64,000 nt of DNA from Candidatus Sumerlaeia bacterium (GTDB taxonomy: Bacteria; Sumerlaeota; Sumerlaeia; SLMS01; JAHLLQ01): NCBI GenBank assembly GCA_028284075.1, contig JANQSL010000171.1:1-64000 (forward strand), given 5' to 3'. Below, one piece after another: positions 18,946-29,366 of this stretch; the first letter of the stretch is position 1; each line of letters begins with the position of its first letter. A model generated the notes under the pieces. That model saw only the letters and a program-made list of their open reading frames with translations. It was not told where the DNA came from and made no database searches. Both the position numbers and the translations under genes were made by a program.

Positions 18946-21900
18946 AACGGGTTCCGAATCTGTTTTTCAAGCTCGTGGTCGGTCTTCTGATCTGTCTTCA
19001 TCCAGGAGCCGCACAGTCAACGGATATCACCTACACTTCATCCATGGAGGACTTTCTCAATCCGGAGCGAGGGCTTTATGCCTTCGGGCAAATGCAGGAT
19101 GGTTATTCTTTTTCAAGTCTGCGAAACTCCGGAGCAGCCCTCGTTTACGGAGAGATTTATCTGCCGGAATTTCGAACCTCCGTTATCAGCTCAACCCGGC
19201 TTGAGGAAGTCGACCGGGCTTTTGGCCGTGTCCGAACCGCCGGTGTAAAGGTCATCCCAAGGGTCGTTTATAACAAGGCTATCGGCGCCGAGGATGCACC
19301 TCTTGATATCGTTCAAGCTCACATTGATCAGCTTGCACCGGTTTTCGAATCCAATCGCGATGTGATTGTGTTTATTCAAGCCGGATTCATCGGTTCATGG
19401 GGAGAATGGCACAGTTCAACAAACGACCTGACGTCTCCCGGAAACCGAAGTGCGGTCATCAACACAATGCTGGAAAAGTTTCCGGAAGGCCTTTTCATTC
19501 AGCTTCGACAGCCGATATTCAAATGGGACTGGGCTCAGGGTCGGCAGATACTTCCGGAAGAGGCATTTACCGGAACGGGTATTGCCCGTCTTGGACATCA
19601 CAACGACTGCTTTCTTGCAAGTGAGACTGATTTCGGAACTTATCCCTCCGACAATATCGAGCTCTGGAAAAGCAGGGTCGCCTGGGATACACAGTTTACG
19701 CCGATGGGGGGAGAAACATGCTCTGTCAGCGATTTCTCCAACTGCGGTTTTGCAATTCCTGAAATGGAACGTCTTCATTGGAGTTACCTGAACAAGGACT
19801 ACAACGGGCAGGTCATCTCTGAGCTTGGCCCGTGTTGGGAGGAAATCCGGCGAAGGCTCGGCTATCGATTCGAACTGACCGAAGCATCGCTGCCGGATTC
19901 CATTTCCCCCGGAAGCACGTTCGACCTGACTGTTCGGATCCGTAATTCAGGCTTCGCTCCAGTCTACAATGAACGCCCCGTTTATTTGAGGCTTTTATCA
20001 GACGATTTCGTCCTGTCCGAGGAAAGGATTGCGACGGCCGACCCGCGGCGCTGGCTTCCTGGTGGCGAACACATCGTAACCGCTCAGTTTGTCACTCCTC
20101 CGGGCTTTTCCGGTTCATCTGTCGATCTGGCTTTGTGGCTTCCCGATGAGGCTTCCATTCTCTCGGCTGATTCCCGTTACTCGGTGCGTTTTGCAAACGA
20201 GGCTGTTTGGGATGACACCCTGGGGCATAATCTTTTGGGAAGCGTTACCGTCTCCGCTTCGGGATGCAATTCCGCGCCATCAATCCAAACAGATGGCGAC
20301 ACGAGCGACTGGGGATCCATCCCACCCTTACAGCAGGATGCGATAGGGGACCATGGTTCTTCGGAAGTCGATCTCGTCGCGGTTTCGGCAATCAACGATG
20401 CCGAAAATCTCTACCTTAGAATTCAATCATCCAGCCCTTATCTCTTCACTGACTGGCTGACTTCAGATCATATGGGTATTTTTGTGGATACAGACGCGAA
20501 TGCCGCGACGGGCTATTCATTCGAGGGGATCGGGTCAGAGTTTCTGTTACAGGGTCTGTCACTGTTCGATCAACGTGGAGGCGGATTTAACGAAGGGCTG
20601 CTTTCGGTCTCCGCAGTCGGCGCTCCTCTGGTGGAAACAACAGACGTGGAAATTGCCATACCCCTCGATGCGATGTACGATGACCAGTCCCCATTGTTTC
20701 CCGACCCTCCCTCCACCATTCGCCTTGGACTTTACGGTGACAGCGAAAGTTATGTGACAGAGGAACGCCTCCCGGACTCCGGCGCACTCACGATTAATCT
20801 CGTCGAGCCCGCAACATCAGTCGGGATGGCTTCATTGACGATGCATGCATCCCCCGGGGGACGCATTCTGAGCCCGAACGAGGTACAGACAATTCATGAA
20901 TGTGGGAGTCTTGTTGATATAATCGCGGAACCCGATTCCGGCTATGTCTTCGCAGGCTGGACAGGCAAGGGAGTTACCGATATCGACGATTCCCAGTCTC
21001 TCTCCACAAAAATCGAACTCTCAGGAGACTCCTCTCTGCGGGCCACTTTCGAGCCGCTTGCCGGCAACCTTCTTCACAATGGCGATTTCGGTCATGGACT
21101 GGAAGGCTGGAACACCCTTACAACGAAAGAAGAGAGCACAACGGCCGAAGTGATTTCAAACTCGCTTCAGCTTGAGAGTTTGATCGGAGAGACCGGAGTT
21201 TGGCAGCAGTTTTCGACCGGTGGAGCGGGCAAGGTCGTCAGTGTGATGGGACGTTGGTGGAGTGATCCACCAGCGGAGGAGAGTTTCTCAGCTGAGGTGC
21301 TGGTTATTAACGGAGACCGGCTTCCCGCTTCGATTCCGTCGGAACGGGATGGCGTTGCCGATGCGGTGACCATGTTTCGTCTCGAAGGAAATGCGTCGTA
21401 TTCCGGCTCCTTCGCGGCGGCTGAAGGAATTCCATGGAGGACCTTCTTTGTTGCCGCTTCGGACCATGCAACGGTTCTGCTACGCGTTCTGAATCAAACC
21501 GGACAACCCGGCAGCGTGACATTCGACAATCTTCAGGTGCGCGGTGTCGCACCCGCCGGAACGGTTGAAACTCCACCTTCAGGGTTTGCCGTGAAGACGA
21601 TGTCTTTTCCTCATCTCGGACTTTCGCGCCTGGCCGAGCACCCTGTTACCCACCAACTTTACGCGATCGAGGATTTCGCAAGAACGGAGAACGGCCCTCG
21701 TCTTTATCGAGTCTCCACCGATGCGGAAAATCTTGCGTCCGAGTTCGTAATCGGAGTCAGGCAAACCGGGCTTCCATTCGAGTCCAGACCGAGCAACTGG
21801 GCATCCGGTCTTGCATTTGACAGTTCTGGAAATCTTTATATCTCCAGTCAGAACGGGTTTATTATCAAGGGGATCTGGAATTCTCTCGCCAATACATTCT

Positions 21901-22820
21901 CATGGATTTCGCTTCCCTCGCTGAACTTGATTCCGGAAGTCGGGAACCATGGTGTGGGGGGTCTTGCCATCGACTCTGCAAATCAGCGAATGTTCATCAA
22001 CTCGGGAGCGATCAAGCACGGAACGGGAAACTCTGATCCGGAGCCTGATCTGCCGGGCGGACTGAACACGCGGATCCTCATTTCGGATCTTGAAGGTGGT
22101 AACCTTCGAACGTGGTGCAGAGGGATTCGTCATCACTTTGGCATCACCCTCCGGCAGGACGGGACGCTCTTCGGTGTCGAGAACTCAACGGACTGCCCCA
22201 GTGCCGAGGAATTCAACATGTTGTTGGAAAACGACCATCACGGTCACCCGTTTCGCTTTGGAACCGATCGATCCGGCTCTGACGATGTTTTGGATTTGGC
22301 GGGGGAGGGCTTTGTTTGCGGGGAAACACCGTCGCCGTTCGGCTCCTTCGCATCAGCCATGGCGAATTATGGACCCGATGCCGTTCCTCAGCCGGGTGAG
22401 CGCGGATATTTGGACGGAGGGCTCTTTTACGGACTGAATCCGAATTCCGCTCCGACCGGGATTGATTTTTACGAACCCGATCTAATGGACAGCGGTGCTG
22501 TTCTTTTCCCTGAAGAGTACCATGGGCGTGCATTCATCGCCAGGTTCGGACAGCAGGTTCCCGATATCCCCGACGCCGGATACGACATCGTTTCAGCACG
22601 TGTTGACGAGGCGAATGGCGGGTTTGTCTGCAATGCGTTTCTTACCGGGCTTGCGAGACCCGTTGACCTTGTCTGTGCATCCAACGGCCGGATTTACTTT
22701 CTCGAGTACAGCGGAGTTCGAACCGGAGTCGCTTCCCACGACGGAACGCCATCGAGGCTCATTGAAGTCACCTGGACGGGGCAGGCAGCCAATCCAACCG
22801 ATACATGGATGATGCGGTAG
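18942..22820 (+). CDS. Multidomain secreted protein: DUF4832/DUF4874-like, InlB-B-like repeat and C-terminal six-bladed propeller (glucose/sorbosone dehydrogenase-like)
   Basis: NPERGLYAFGQ, FIGSWGEWHSS; LTMHASPGGRILSP...GYVFAGWTG; GLAFDSSGNLYISSQNG, GIRHHFGITLRQDGTLFGVENSTDC, LENDHHGHPFRFG. Starts with a 4-bp ATGA overlap on the upstream stop. Confidence 0.65.
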   Translation: MKRVPNLFFKLVVGLLICLHPGAAQSTDITYTSSMEDFLNPERGLYAFGQMQDGYSFSSLRNSGAALVYGEIYLPEFRTSVISSTRLEEVDRAFGRVRTAGVKVIPRVVYNKAIGAEDAPLDIVQAHIDQLAPVFESNRDVIVFIQAGFIGSWGEWHSSTNDLTSPGNRSAVINTMLEKFPEGLFIQLRQPIFKWDWAQGRQILPEEAFTGTGIARLGHHNDCFLASETDFGTYPSDNIELWKSRVAWDTQFTPMGGETCSVSDFSNCGFAIPEMERLHWSYLNKDYNGQVISELGPCWEEIRRRLGYRFELTEASLPDSISPGSTFDLTVRIRNSGFAPVYNERPVYLRLLSDDFVLSEERIATADPRRWLPGGEHIVTAQFVTPPGFSGSSVDLALWLPDEASILSADSRYSVRFANEAVWDDTLGHNLLGSVTVSASGCNSAPSIQTDGDTSDWGSIPPLQQDAIGDHGSSEVDLVAVSAINDAENLYLRIQSSSPYLFTDWLTSDHMGIFVDTDANAATGYSFEGIGSEFLLQGLSLFDQRGGGFNEGLLSVSAVGAPLVETTDVEIAIPLDAMYDDQSPLFPDPPSTIRLGLYGDSESYVTEERLPDSGALTINLVEPATSVGMASLTMHASPGGRILSPNEVQTIHECGSLVDIIAEPDSGYVFAGWTGKGVTDIDDSQSLSTKIELSGDSSLRATFEPLAGNLLHNGDFGHGLEGWNTLTTKEESTTAEVISNSLQLESLIGETGVWQQFSTGGAGKVVSVMGRWWSDPPAEESFSAEVLVINGDRLPASIPSERDGVADAVTMFRLEGNASYSGSFAAAEGIPWRTFFVAASDHATVLLRVLNQTGQPGSVTFDNLQVRGVAPAGTVETPPSGFAVKTMSFPHLGLSRLAEHPVTHQLYAIEDFARTENGPRLYRVSTDAENLASEFVIGVRQTGLPFESRPSNWASGLAFDSSGNLYISSQNGFIIKGIWNSLANTFSWISLPSLNLIPEVGNHGVGGLAIDSANQRMFINSGAIKHGTGNSDPEPDLPGGLNTRILISDLEGGNLRTWCRGIRHHFGITLRQDGTLFGVENSTDCPSAEEFNMLLENDHHGHPFRFGTDRSGSDDVLDLAGEGFVCGETPSPFGSFASAMANYGPDAVPQPGERGYLDGGLFYGLNPNSAPTGIDFYEPDLMDSGAVLFPEEYHGRAFIARFGQQVPDIPDAGYDIVSARVDEANGGFVCNAFLTGLARPVDLVCASNGRIYFLEYSGVRTGVASHDGTPSRLIEVTWTGQAANPTDTWMMR

Positions 22821-22834
22821 GGAGCTGCAAGGGC

Positions 22835-25006
22835 CTATTGAAATGAAAGCCAGTTGCCCACGGCTGCGGCCGGTTCTTCCGCCAGGCGATAGACAATGGC
22901 CAGCGGTTGATCAGGTGCGAATTCAGCAGGGTTGGGATCATCGCTTGTGAGGAGGAGTTCGAACTCTGAGCCATTTTCTCCGAAAACGGGAAGGCCCGCA
23001 AGCCCGCTGGAAAGGCCGGAAGGGTGCAGGAGACTGCGCGGAATTGCAAATTCCCACTCCGTTGCCGCCGCATTGCCTGTTGGCGCCACCATCGATGAAC
23101 CGATTGAGCCGTCATTGAAGCCTCCATCTCCCTGAGAGAAAAGTGATGAACCCTGTAGCAGCATCTCCGATCCGAGAATGTCGAGGCCGAACGGATTAAA
23201 ACCCGTTCCCGCCGTTCGATCCGTGTCGAAGTAAGTGTTGTTTCCACTTGCAGGATAGTCGTGCGAATTCCAGGTGACGACTCTCAGGTAGAGATTGGAA
23301 TCGTCATTGGCAACCCAGACTTCTCGAATATCAGAAGGAGCCGAACCGTTATCGTTTTCCGGATCACTCAGACAGAGGGCGGCCGGAGGCCAGTCTGAAA
23401 AGTCGTCGTTGATCGAGATCTCGGCGTACGTGGAGCACGGAGAGGTTGGTGTGGCTGTGAGCAGGACCGAGTTGTTATCCTCCAGCATTGCTGCCGAGCT
23501 GTCCTCGGCACGAACGACAAAGCTGTAGGTCGTGCCATTGTCCAGGCCGGTCACTCTGTATTCGTTGGCGAACGTATTGCCCCCCGCACCGTTTGTATAG
23601 TTTGCGGGAGGCGTTCCGCTGACACGACTGATAACATTCCATCCTGAGGTTCCAACAGGTCCTGGAGACTGGTCACTTGTGTAATAGATGTTGTATCTGA
23701 CCGGGGCCGACTGATCGCGTGCGACGTCCCAGCGAATCGTCACGGCACTGTCCCCTGCTACTGTCTCCTGAACGCCGATCCTGGCAAGGGGCGGGCTGTC
23801 GGATGGCCCCACAAAGGCGGCTTCCGTCGTGTCCCATGACGGTGGACTCGAATCAGGATTGTTTGTATACCACTGAAGTGCATCGATATTGAGTGCAGCA
23901 TTCAGAGCTGCATTTGTCTGATAAAGTGGCCATCCCTGTAACGCCTGCGTCTCAGTGATTTCCTGTTGGCGAATGGCAAGAGGGAGACCCGAGGGTTCAT
24001 CATAGCCCAGAGCGATGACACTGAACCCGTCAAGACGTTGCGCCTCAGCGTTCAGTTTTGGGGCAAAAGTGTGCTTGTTGTCGTTGAAGCCGGGCGATGT
24101 CAGATTTGCTGTACTGCTGTCAGTATAATAGCTTTCAAACATTACCATGTCGATGTCGGGGCGAGGCGTGAACTGATAGTGCTCAAAGTTGGAGTTGAAA
24201 AAGAAGAGCCCGCGGTTCAGGCAGAGAAATGAGTCACTATAGTCCGATCTGATTCTACTGATCAGAGATTCGAAGCCAGGAGCTGTCCACTCATGCTGTG
24301 TACCTCCGAAGGAGTTTGGAGCCGCCGTTTCGACCGTATCCATAAAGAGTCCGTCGCATCCCAGTCCCTTGCCTGTTGACGTGGTCAGCAATTCGTTGAT
24401 TCCCGCCCGGCCGTCTGTGCTTACAGCCATGGTTTGAATGATGTCGTACCAGAGAGGATCGCCGGCATTGACGAAAGCTCCACCAAACACGGCATTTCGA
24501 TCCGGCAGATTGTCTCCGTCTCCGTCGAGATAGAATCGGGCGTAGTTGTTGTTCGTCTGCACTCCCAGCGATGGTGTTCCTCCCATTGTGACAGTCGAGG
24601 CAATGGTCTCTGTCAGTGGATTCGCCCGGGGATCAACGCTGGGACCGGTTCCTCCGTTGGGGAGAATTGTATCACGTGCGCCCGGATCGTTGAAGATGAC
24701 TGATCGATCATCCTCGCCAATGGAGAGGTAACCCAGTACAAGAACATCATCATCTGTTCCGGAGATTTCGTCCGGTCCGGACTGAATAGTCTCCACGTCC
24801 GACCGGGTGATATTGGACAGAGCCTCGATGACTACGAGGCCGAAATTGTCTCGCGCCTGGGCGACCAATGTCGCGTCCCATGATCCGTAGTGGATGTAGT
24901 AACTTTCTCCAGCTGAGAAGCCCGGCTCAGCCGGTAATGGAGCCGCTCCGAGAAGAACTCCGGCAGCGATAAGCAAAGGTCGCGTTGAATGATTGGAAGT
25001 GGGCAT
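22835..25006 (-). CDS. Secreted GH114/TM1410-like endo-alpha-1,4-polygalactosaminidase-related protein with FnIII and C-terminal domain
   Basis: YYIHYGSWDATLVAQARDNFGLVVIEA, VLGYLSIGEDD, GLGCDGLFMDTVETA; FnIII region YRVTGLDNGTTYSFVVRAEDSS. Confidence 0.6.
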   Translation of the reverse strand: MPTSNHSTRPLLIAAGVLLGAAPLPAEPGFSAGESYYIHYGSWDATLVAQARDNFGLVVIEALSNITRSDVETIQSGPDEISGTDDDVLVLGYLSIGEDDRSVIFNDPGARDTILPNGGTGPSVDPRANPLTETIASTVTMGGTPSLGVQTNNNYARFYLDGDGDNLPDRNAVFGGAFVNAGDPLWYDIIQTMAVSTDGRAGINELLTTSTGKGLGCDGLFMDTVETAAPNSFGGTQHEWTAPGFESLISRIRSDYSDSFLCLNRGLFFFNSNFEHYQFTPRPDIDMVMFESYYTDSSTANLTSPGFNDNKHTFAPKLNAEAQRLDGFSVIALGYDEPSGLPLAIRQQEITETQALQGWPLYQTNAALNAALNIDALQWYTNNPDSSPPSWDTTEAAFVGPSDSPPLARIGVQETVAGDSAVTIRWDVARDQSAPVRYNIYYTSDQSPGPVGTSGWNVISRVSGTPPANYTNGAGGNTFANEYRVTGLDNGTTYSFVVRAEDSSAAMLEDNNSVLLTATPTSPCSTYAEISINDDFSDWPPAALCLSDPENDNGSAPSDIREVWVANDDSNLYLRVVTWNSHDYPASGNNTYFDTDRTAGTGFNPFGLDILGSEMLLQGSSLFSQGDGGFNDGSIGSSMVAPTGNAAATEWEFAIPRSLLHPSGLSSGLAGLPVFGENGSEFELLLTSDDPNPAEFAPDQPLAIVYRLAEEPAAAVGNWLSFQ

Positions 25007-25032
25007 TGGAACTACACCGTGGAGAGTTGGAA

Positions 25033-25063
25033 AAGCCCGGGTGCAGGAGAAACACCCGGGCTT
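25033..25063 (-). terminator. Rho-independent terminator
   Basis: AAGCCCGGGTG - 9 nt - CACCCGGGCTT. On the minus strand the stem is followed by TTTTCC. Located just after the stop of the 25106..27107 gene. Confidence 0.75.
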
Positions 25064-25105
25064 GATTACCCTCGGAGGGAGGGCAGGGGGAACCGAAGAA
25101 AGCGT

Positions 25106-27107
25106 TTAGTATTCGAGCAGTTGCCAGTCTGTTACCGAAGAGGGTGCACTAATGCCCGTCAGGTCGAACTCGATCGTATAGTTTCCAAACCCGTTGGCAT
25201 GGCCGGCGGCATAGAGCGGCACGCGAGCTGAGCCACTGAAGGGGGATTGGTATCCGATGTGGCCGTACCACGACGTGGTTGCCCAGTCCGGCAGAGGGTT
25301 GGTCAGATTCGCCGTTGTCAGTGTGATCAACTCCTGAATCCCCACACGCCACTCCAGAGCCCATGTGTTTGAGTCGATAATATAGCTGTTGCTGTTGACC
25401 TTCGCGGTTGTGTCAGTCGCGACAGTACCGTCCGGAATCATGTCGTCAATGTTACCAAAGGCATCCATCACGATCTTGGCCGCATCTCCCGCGCCTGCCG
25501 TACCGGAGAGCGCCGAGAAAGCCACCTCGATGTCTTCAACGTTGAATTTGGTGAACGTGTCGTCACCGGAATCCGCGGTCATTGCCCCCGTATTGGGATC
25601 CCAGACTGTCATACCGAAGTACAGATATGTGCCGTCGCTAATCAGGTAGGCGGCGGAGGTTCCGCCAATGCCTGCGGCGGCCGTGGAGTCGGCTTGAGTG
25701 GAAATCGGCGCTCCTGCATCCGTCAGTCTCTGAGCCCAGTCCTTCCAGTCGTCTCCGGTAATAACCGGATGGCCCCCACTGTTGCTGTAGATGGCGTCAA
25801 AGGTGGAGTCTGTGACATTCGGTGCGTCTATGGCGGCAATTTGAGGAACGACGTAGGTCAGACCCGTGGGTGAACCGCTTCCGGTGGACTCGACGATCTT
25901 GAAGTCGTCGACATAGATAATGCCCGTTTTGGCAACAGCATCCGGGTTCTGGAAGAGAATTTGATAGGAAACCACTTCCGTGAAATTTCCATCTCCGCCA
26001 GCCACTTCACGATCAAAAAAGGCAATCGTGTGATCGTCTGTGAAGCCTGTCGTGTTAAAGACCGGATCGGAGAAATTAATGAAACGCCATGTATCACCAT
26101 CCGATTCGTTAAACCGGATCCAGATGCTGGTATTCTGTGTGCTGGCAAAGGCGGGATCACCGGCAATATCCAGTTGAATCTGGAGATCATTGATATTCCC
26201 GGATCCACTGGGATTGATTTCATTGTACGCTTGAGAAAGGGTCGGTGTCACCGATGGCGTTCTGTCCACATTGGCAAATTCGAAGGCTGTTCCGGACATG
26301 GCCAGATCCACACCCAGAGCAAAACTGCCCTCGTTGGCATTGGCTCCACTGCCGGAGCGCGGCGTGACTGTCACTGTCCCCGAATTGCCGGCAAAGACTC
26401 CCGCGGCGGCGTTCGGATCGCTGTCTGCAAACTCGAAGTCATCGATCTGGACAACCGTGCCACCGCCTCCGAGTTCCTCGAATTCCAGTTTGTCGAGGAA
26501 GATGCTCTGAGCCGAGCCCATTGAGTCTCCGTCCGAGTCCTGGAAAATAATCTGGACGGCGTTCACCTGCTGGAGAATTCCGTCCACAACAGTGCTGTTG
26601 TTAAAATACGCAATGGGATGGTCGATGGTGTATGATGAACCCGCCAGAGCTGAATCCGTGAAATTGATGAACTGAAACTGATCGCCATCATTGTCAAAAA
26701 TCCGCACCCAGATGTTCGTGCCACTTGCTCCAAGGCCAAAGTCGGGATGTCCCTTGATATCCAGACGGACGGCAAAGTCCGCCGCCAGATCCGCGTCGGC
26801 GATGGGCGTGGTTAATATGTAGGGCGACGAGAGAAAGCGCTCGACCGTTACCGCATCGAAAGCCGTTCCGGTAAATTGAATGTCGTTTCGCAGAGAAAAC
26901 GAACCTTCAGACGCGTCTCCGCCGGAGCCTGATCCTGCTGCAATAGTGGCTGTGGTGCCCGCAAAAACCGTGGTGCCGGTCTGTGCAGCGGTGTCATCCG
27001 TCGCAAACTCAAAATCCTCCACAACTGTCTGAGCGGAGACTCCGGCAATTGCCAGAGCAAATCCGAGTAAGCCGGTTGTGGTTTTGGTCACTAAATTCGT
27101 TTTCATG
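25106..27107 (-). CDS. Secreted beta-sandwich/CBM-like protein with two repeated domains
   Basis: Signal peptide MKTNLVTKTTTGLLGFALAIAGVSAQ; internal repeat (VVEDFEFATDDTAAQTGTTVFAG / VQIDDFEFADSDPNAAAGVFAG). Start re-assigned from 27364 to the leader Met, which removes overlap with pseudopilin 2. Confidence 0.65.
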
Positions 27108-27161
27108 ACTGCATGGCCTCCTGTGTCGGTTGTTGCCTGATGCGGTTGGAGTGGTTTGCTC

Positions 27162-27827
27162 TTACTGAAATCCGTTCCTGCCGGCATTGCCCGGTCCGAA
27201 CAGGGTGACATCCCCTGAGCTGATTGTGCCGTTTGTGGGATCGTACGGAAAGCTGGAGTTCTGAGCCCGGTCCGGGCCGAGGCTGCGGAGTTCCCAGAAA
27301 ACAGATTCCGTTGCGTTGACATTGAGCGCTCCGTTCGCCGTCGTGGGATCAATGCGGAGGGCATTCACGCGATAGTCCGTCACAAGCCAGCCCCATGTCA
27401 GGACGCTGTTGCCGATTCCAGGGAATCCTCCGGGCCGCGACGACGCGTAGAAGTAGTTTGGCGTATAGGGCTGAATGAATGTCCCGGACCCTCCCGATGC
27501 GGCGGTTTCAGGCGCAAAAATATCCACAGGGAGCGACGTCATGTAGGAGACGGGGCTTGTGATTCGCCGGGTTCCCGGTACCCCCACCGTGATACCGTCG
27601 CTCAGTCCGTCCCCATAGGGATAGTTGTTATAGTCGACACGGTAGCTCTCCAGAGCTGTTGCCATGCTTCGCATGTCAGCCTTCGTGCGAGAAACCTTCG
27701 AGCGTGTCTGGGCCTCCAGAAAATTCGGAACCGCGATTGCGGCCAGAATAGCGATGATGGCCACGACGATCAGCAGCTCGATGAGTGTGAAGCCCCTTGA
27801 AGGACTTCGGGAAAGGATTTGTGTCAT
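27162..27827 (-). CDS. Type IV pseudopilin / GspG-like protein (pseudopilin 2)
   Basis: GFTLIELLIVVAIIAILAAIAVPNFLEAQTRSKVSRTKADMRSMATALESYRVDYNNYP; C-terminal PYDPTNGTISSGDVTLFGPG. Confidence 0.85.
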   Translation of the reverse strand: MTQILSRSPSRGFTLIELLIVVAIIAILAAIAVPNFLEAQTRSKVSRTKADMRSMATALESYRVDYNNYPYGDGLSDGITVGVPGTRRITSPVSYMTSLPVDIFAPETAASGGSGTFIQPYTPNYFYASSRPGGFPGIGNSVLTWGWLVTDYRVNALRIDPTTANGALNVNATESVFWELRSLGPDRAQNSSFPYDPTNGTISSGDVTLFGPGNAGRNGFQ

Positions 27828-28617
27828 CGGTGAATCCTTATTATTTCAACGATAAATTTAATCAACTATAACCACTCTGACCCGTCAAGGCGTTTTTTGA
27901 TGCGAGACTGTCCGGGAGGAAGAGATGCATTGCAGGTGCGGGATTGTGTTCGAGAGGTCTTGATTACCCTGCGAAAGGGGAAAACTGCTGGTACGACCCA
28001 AAATGTACGCGCCACTCGGCCTCTACTGCAGCGGCCATGATAATCGGTGATTTTGCATCTCGTGTTGAGTTGGAATCGCACGAGGGAAAACACTGACATT
28101 ATAAAGAATGCGTCTATTTTGAGACTCTTTGACGAACCGACTTACCAACAATATCACCATGTTTATTCGCGACACCAACGGCATCTGCAATCTCATTGAA
28201 ACGGTCGTCAGCGTCCTCTGGAAACTGGCCACTGATCGTGTTGGACGGCCGTCACCATTCAGTTCGCTCAGTGCCGGGGCGTCTTCGGAGAATCCGGGCT
28301 TGCATGAATCGAAACTGTGCATTGTTCTGGGCAGAAAGAACGAGAGGACCAGATTCCAGATGAAGCGCACCTGACAACCAGGCTGGTGCGCCACGGCGGT
28401 TTGAGTTGTAATGGCTCGACTTCCGGGATGTTCTCAGGTGTAGGAAAAGGAGTAGTGCGTATATTTTGAGACCTTTGGCTTCGAGGGTGGAAGTGTCCCG
28501 GATTTCGACTGACAAGGAGCGAGTGCTGAAATGTGACCTAAGCGTATACTCGGCGCGTGTTGCCAATTTGCAAATCCGGCACTTATTCGAATTTCTTTTG
28601 TATGGATTGCATTGAAA

Positions 28618-28635
28618 ATCTATCTATAGATAGAT
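28618..28635. promoter_or_regulatory. TetR operator candidate O1 (perfect 18-bp palindrome)
   Basis: ATCTATCTATAGATAGAT, upstream of the TetR gene and next to a TTGACT-N18-TACTCT promoter-like pair. Confidence 0.75.
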
Positions 28636-28702
28636 AAAATATTTTGACTTTAGTGCTCATTGTAATGTACTCTGCTTACAGGCAAATCATTGAGGTCGTG
28701 GA

Positions 28703-29281
28703 ATGGCATCGCATGACTTAAACGATACGGCGCATAGGATTCTTGATGTTGCGGAAGGGTTGACGCAAACACAGGGATTTAATGCTTTTAGCTATAAGGA
28801 TATTCAGGCGGAGCTTGGGATCAAGACGTCCAGCATTCATTACTATTTTCCAACCAAGTCAGATTTGGCGACGGCGATGGTGGATCGTTATATTGAGCGC
28901 TTTTTGGAGGCACTGGAGGAGATAGATCAAAAACACAAAACAGGGTTGGCAAAGCTACAGGCGATGGGGCGGATTTTCGTTGGTGTTGCGGCAGCACAGA
29001 AGCTTTGTCTCTGTGGGATGCTAACCTCTGATGTGCTCTCTCTGCCACAGGACGGGCTGAATGAACTGCGTCGTTTTTACAAGGAAACGGAGCGCTGGAT
29101 TATGAAAGCGATTACGCAGGGCATAAACGATGGAGAGCTAAAGGATTCGACTTCGCTGGAGGATACGGCAGCGCATTTGTTGGCGGCGCTGGAGGGTGGA
29201 ATGTTGGTGGCGCGCGTTCGGAAAGATAGCGGTTATATGCAGGCTGTGCTGGATCAGGCGCTGGATTTTCTTGGAAAATAA
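28703..29281 (+). CDS. TetR/AcrR-family transcriptional regulator
   Basis: RILDVAEGLTQTQGFNAFSYKDIQAELGIKTSSIHYYFPTKSDLATAMVDRY HTH. Confidence 0.92.
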   Translation: MASHDLNDTAHRILDVAEGLTQTQGFNAFSYKDIQAELGIKTSSIHYYFPTKSDLATAMVDRYIERFLEALEEIDQKHKTGLAKLQAMGRIFVGVAAAQKLCLCGMLTSDVLSLPQDGLNELRRFYKETERWIMKAITQGINDGELKDSTSLEDTAAHLLAALEGGMLVARVRKDSGYMQAVLDQALDFLGK

Positions 29282-29316
29282 TTTTTGAAAAAAGCCCTTG
29301 CGTTCGGTTCAGGCAC

Positions 29317-29344
29317 ATTATCTATCTACTTATAGATAGATAAT
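29317..29344. promoter_or_regulatory. TetR operator candidate O2 (12-4-12 perfect inverted repeat)
   Basis: ATTATCTATCTA-CTTA-TAGATAGATAAT, directly upstream of the SDR gene. Confidence 0.8.
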
Positions 29345-29366
29345 GCTGAGGCGAAGGAACAAACCA

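Noticed and set aside
28023-28566. Short overlapping ORFs in the 28.0-28.6 kb gap
   Set aside because: No motifs, mutually overlapping on both strands; treated as intergenic or decayed sequence around the cassette edge.
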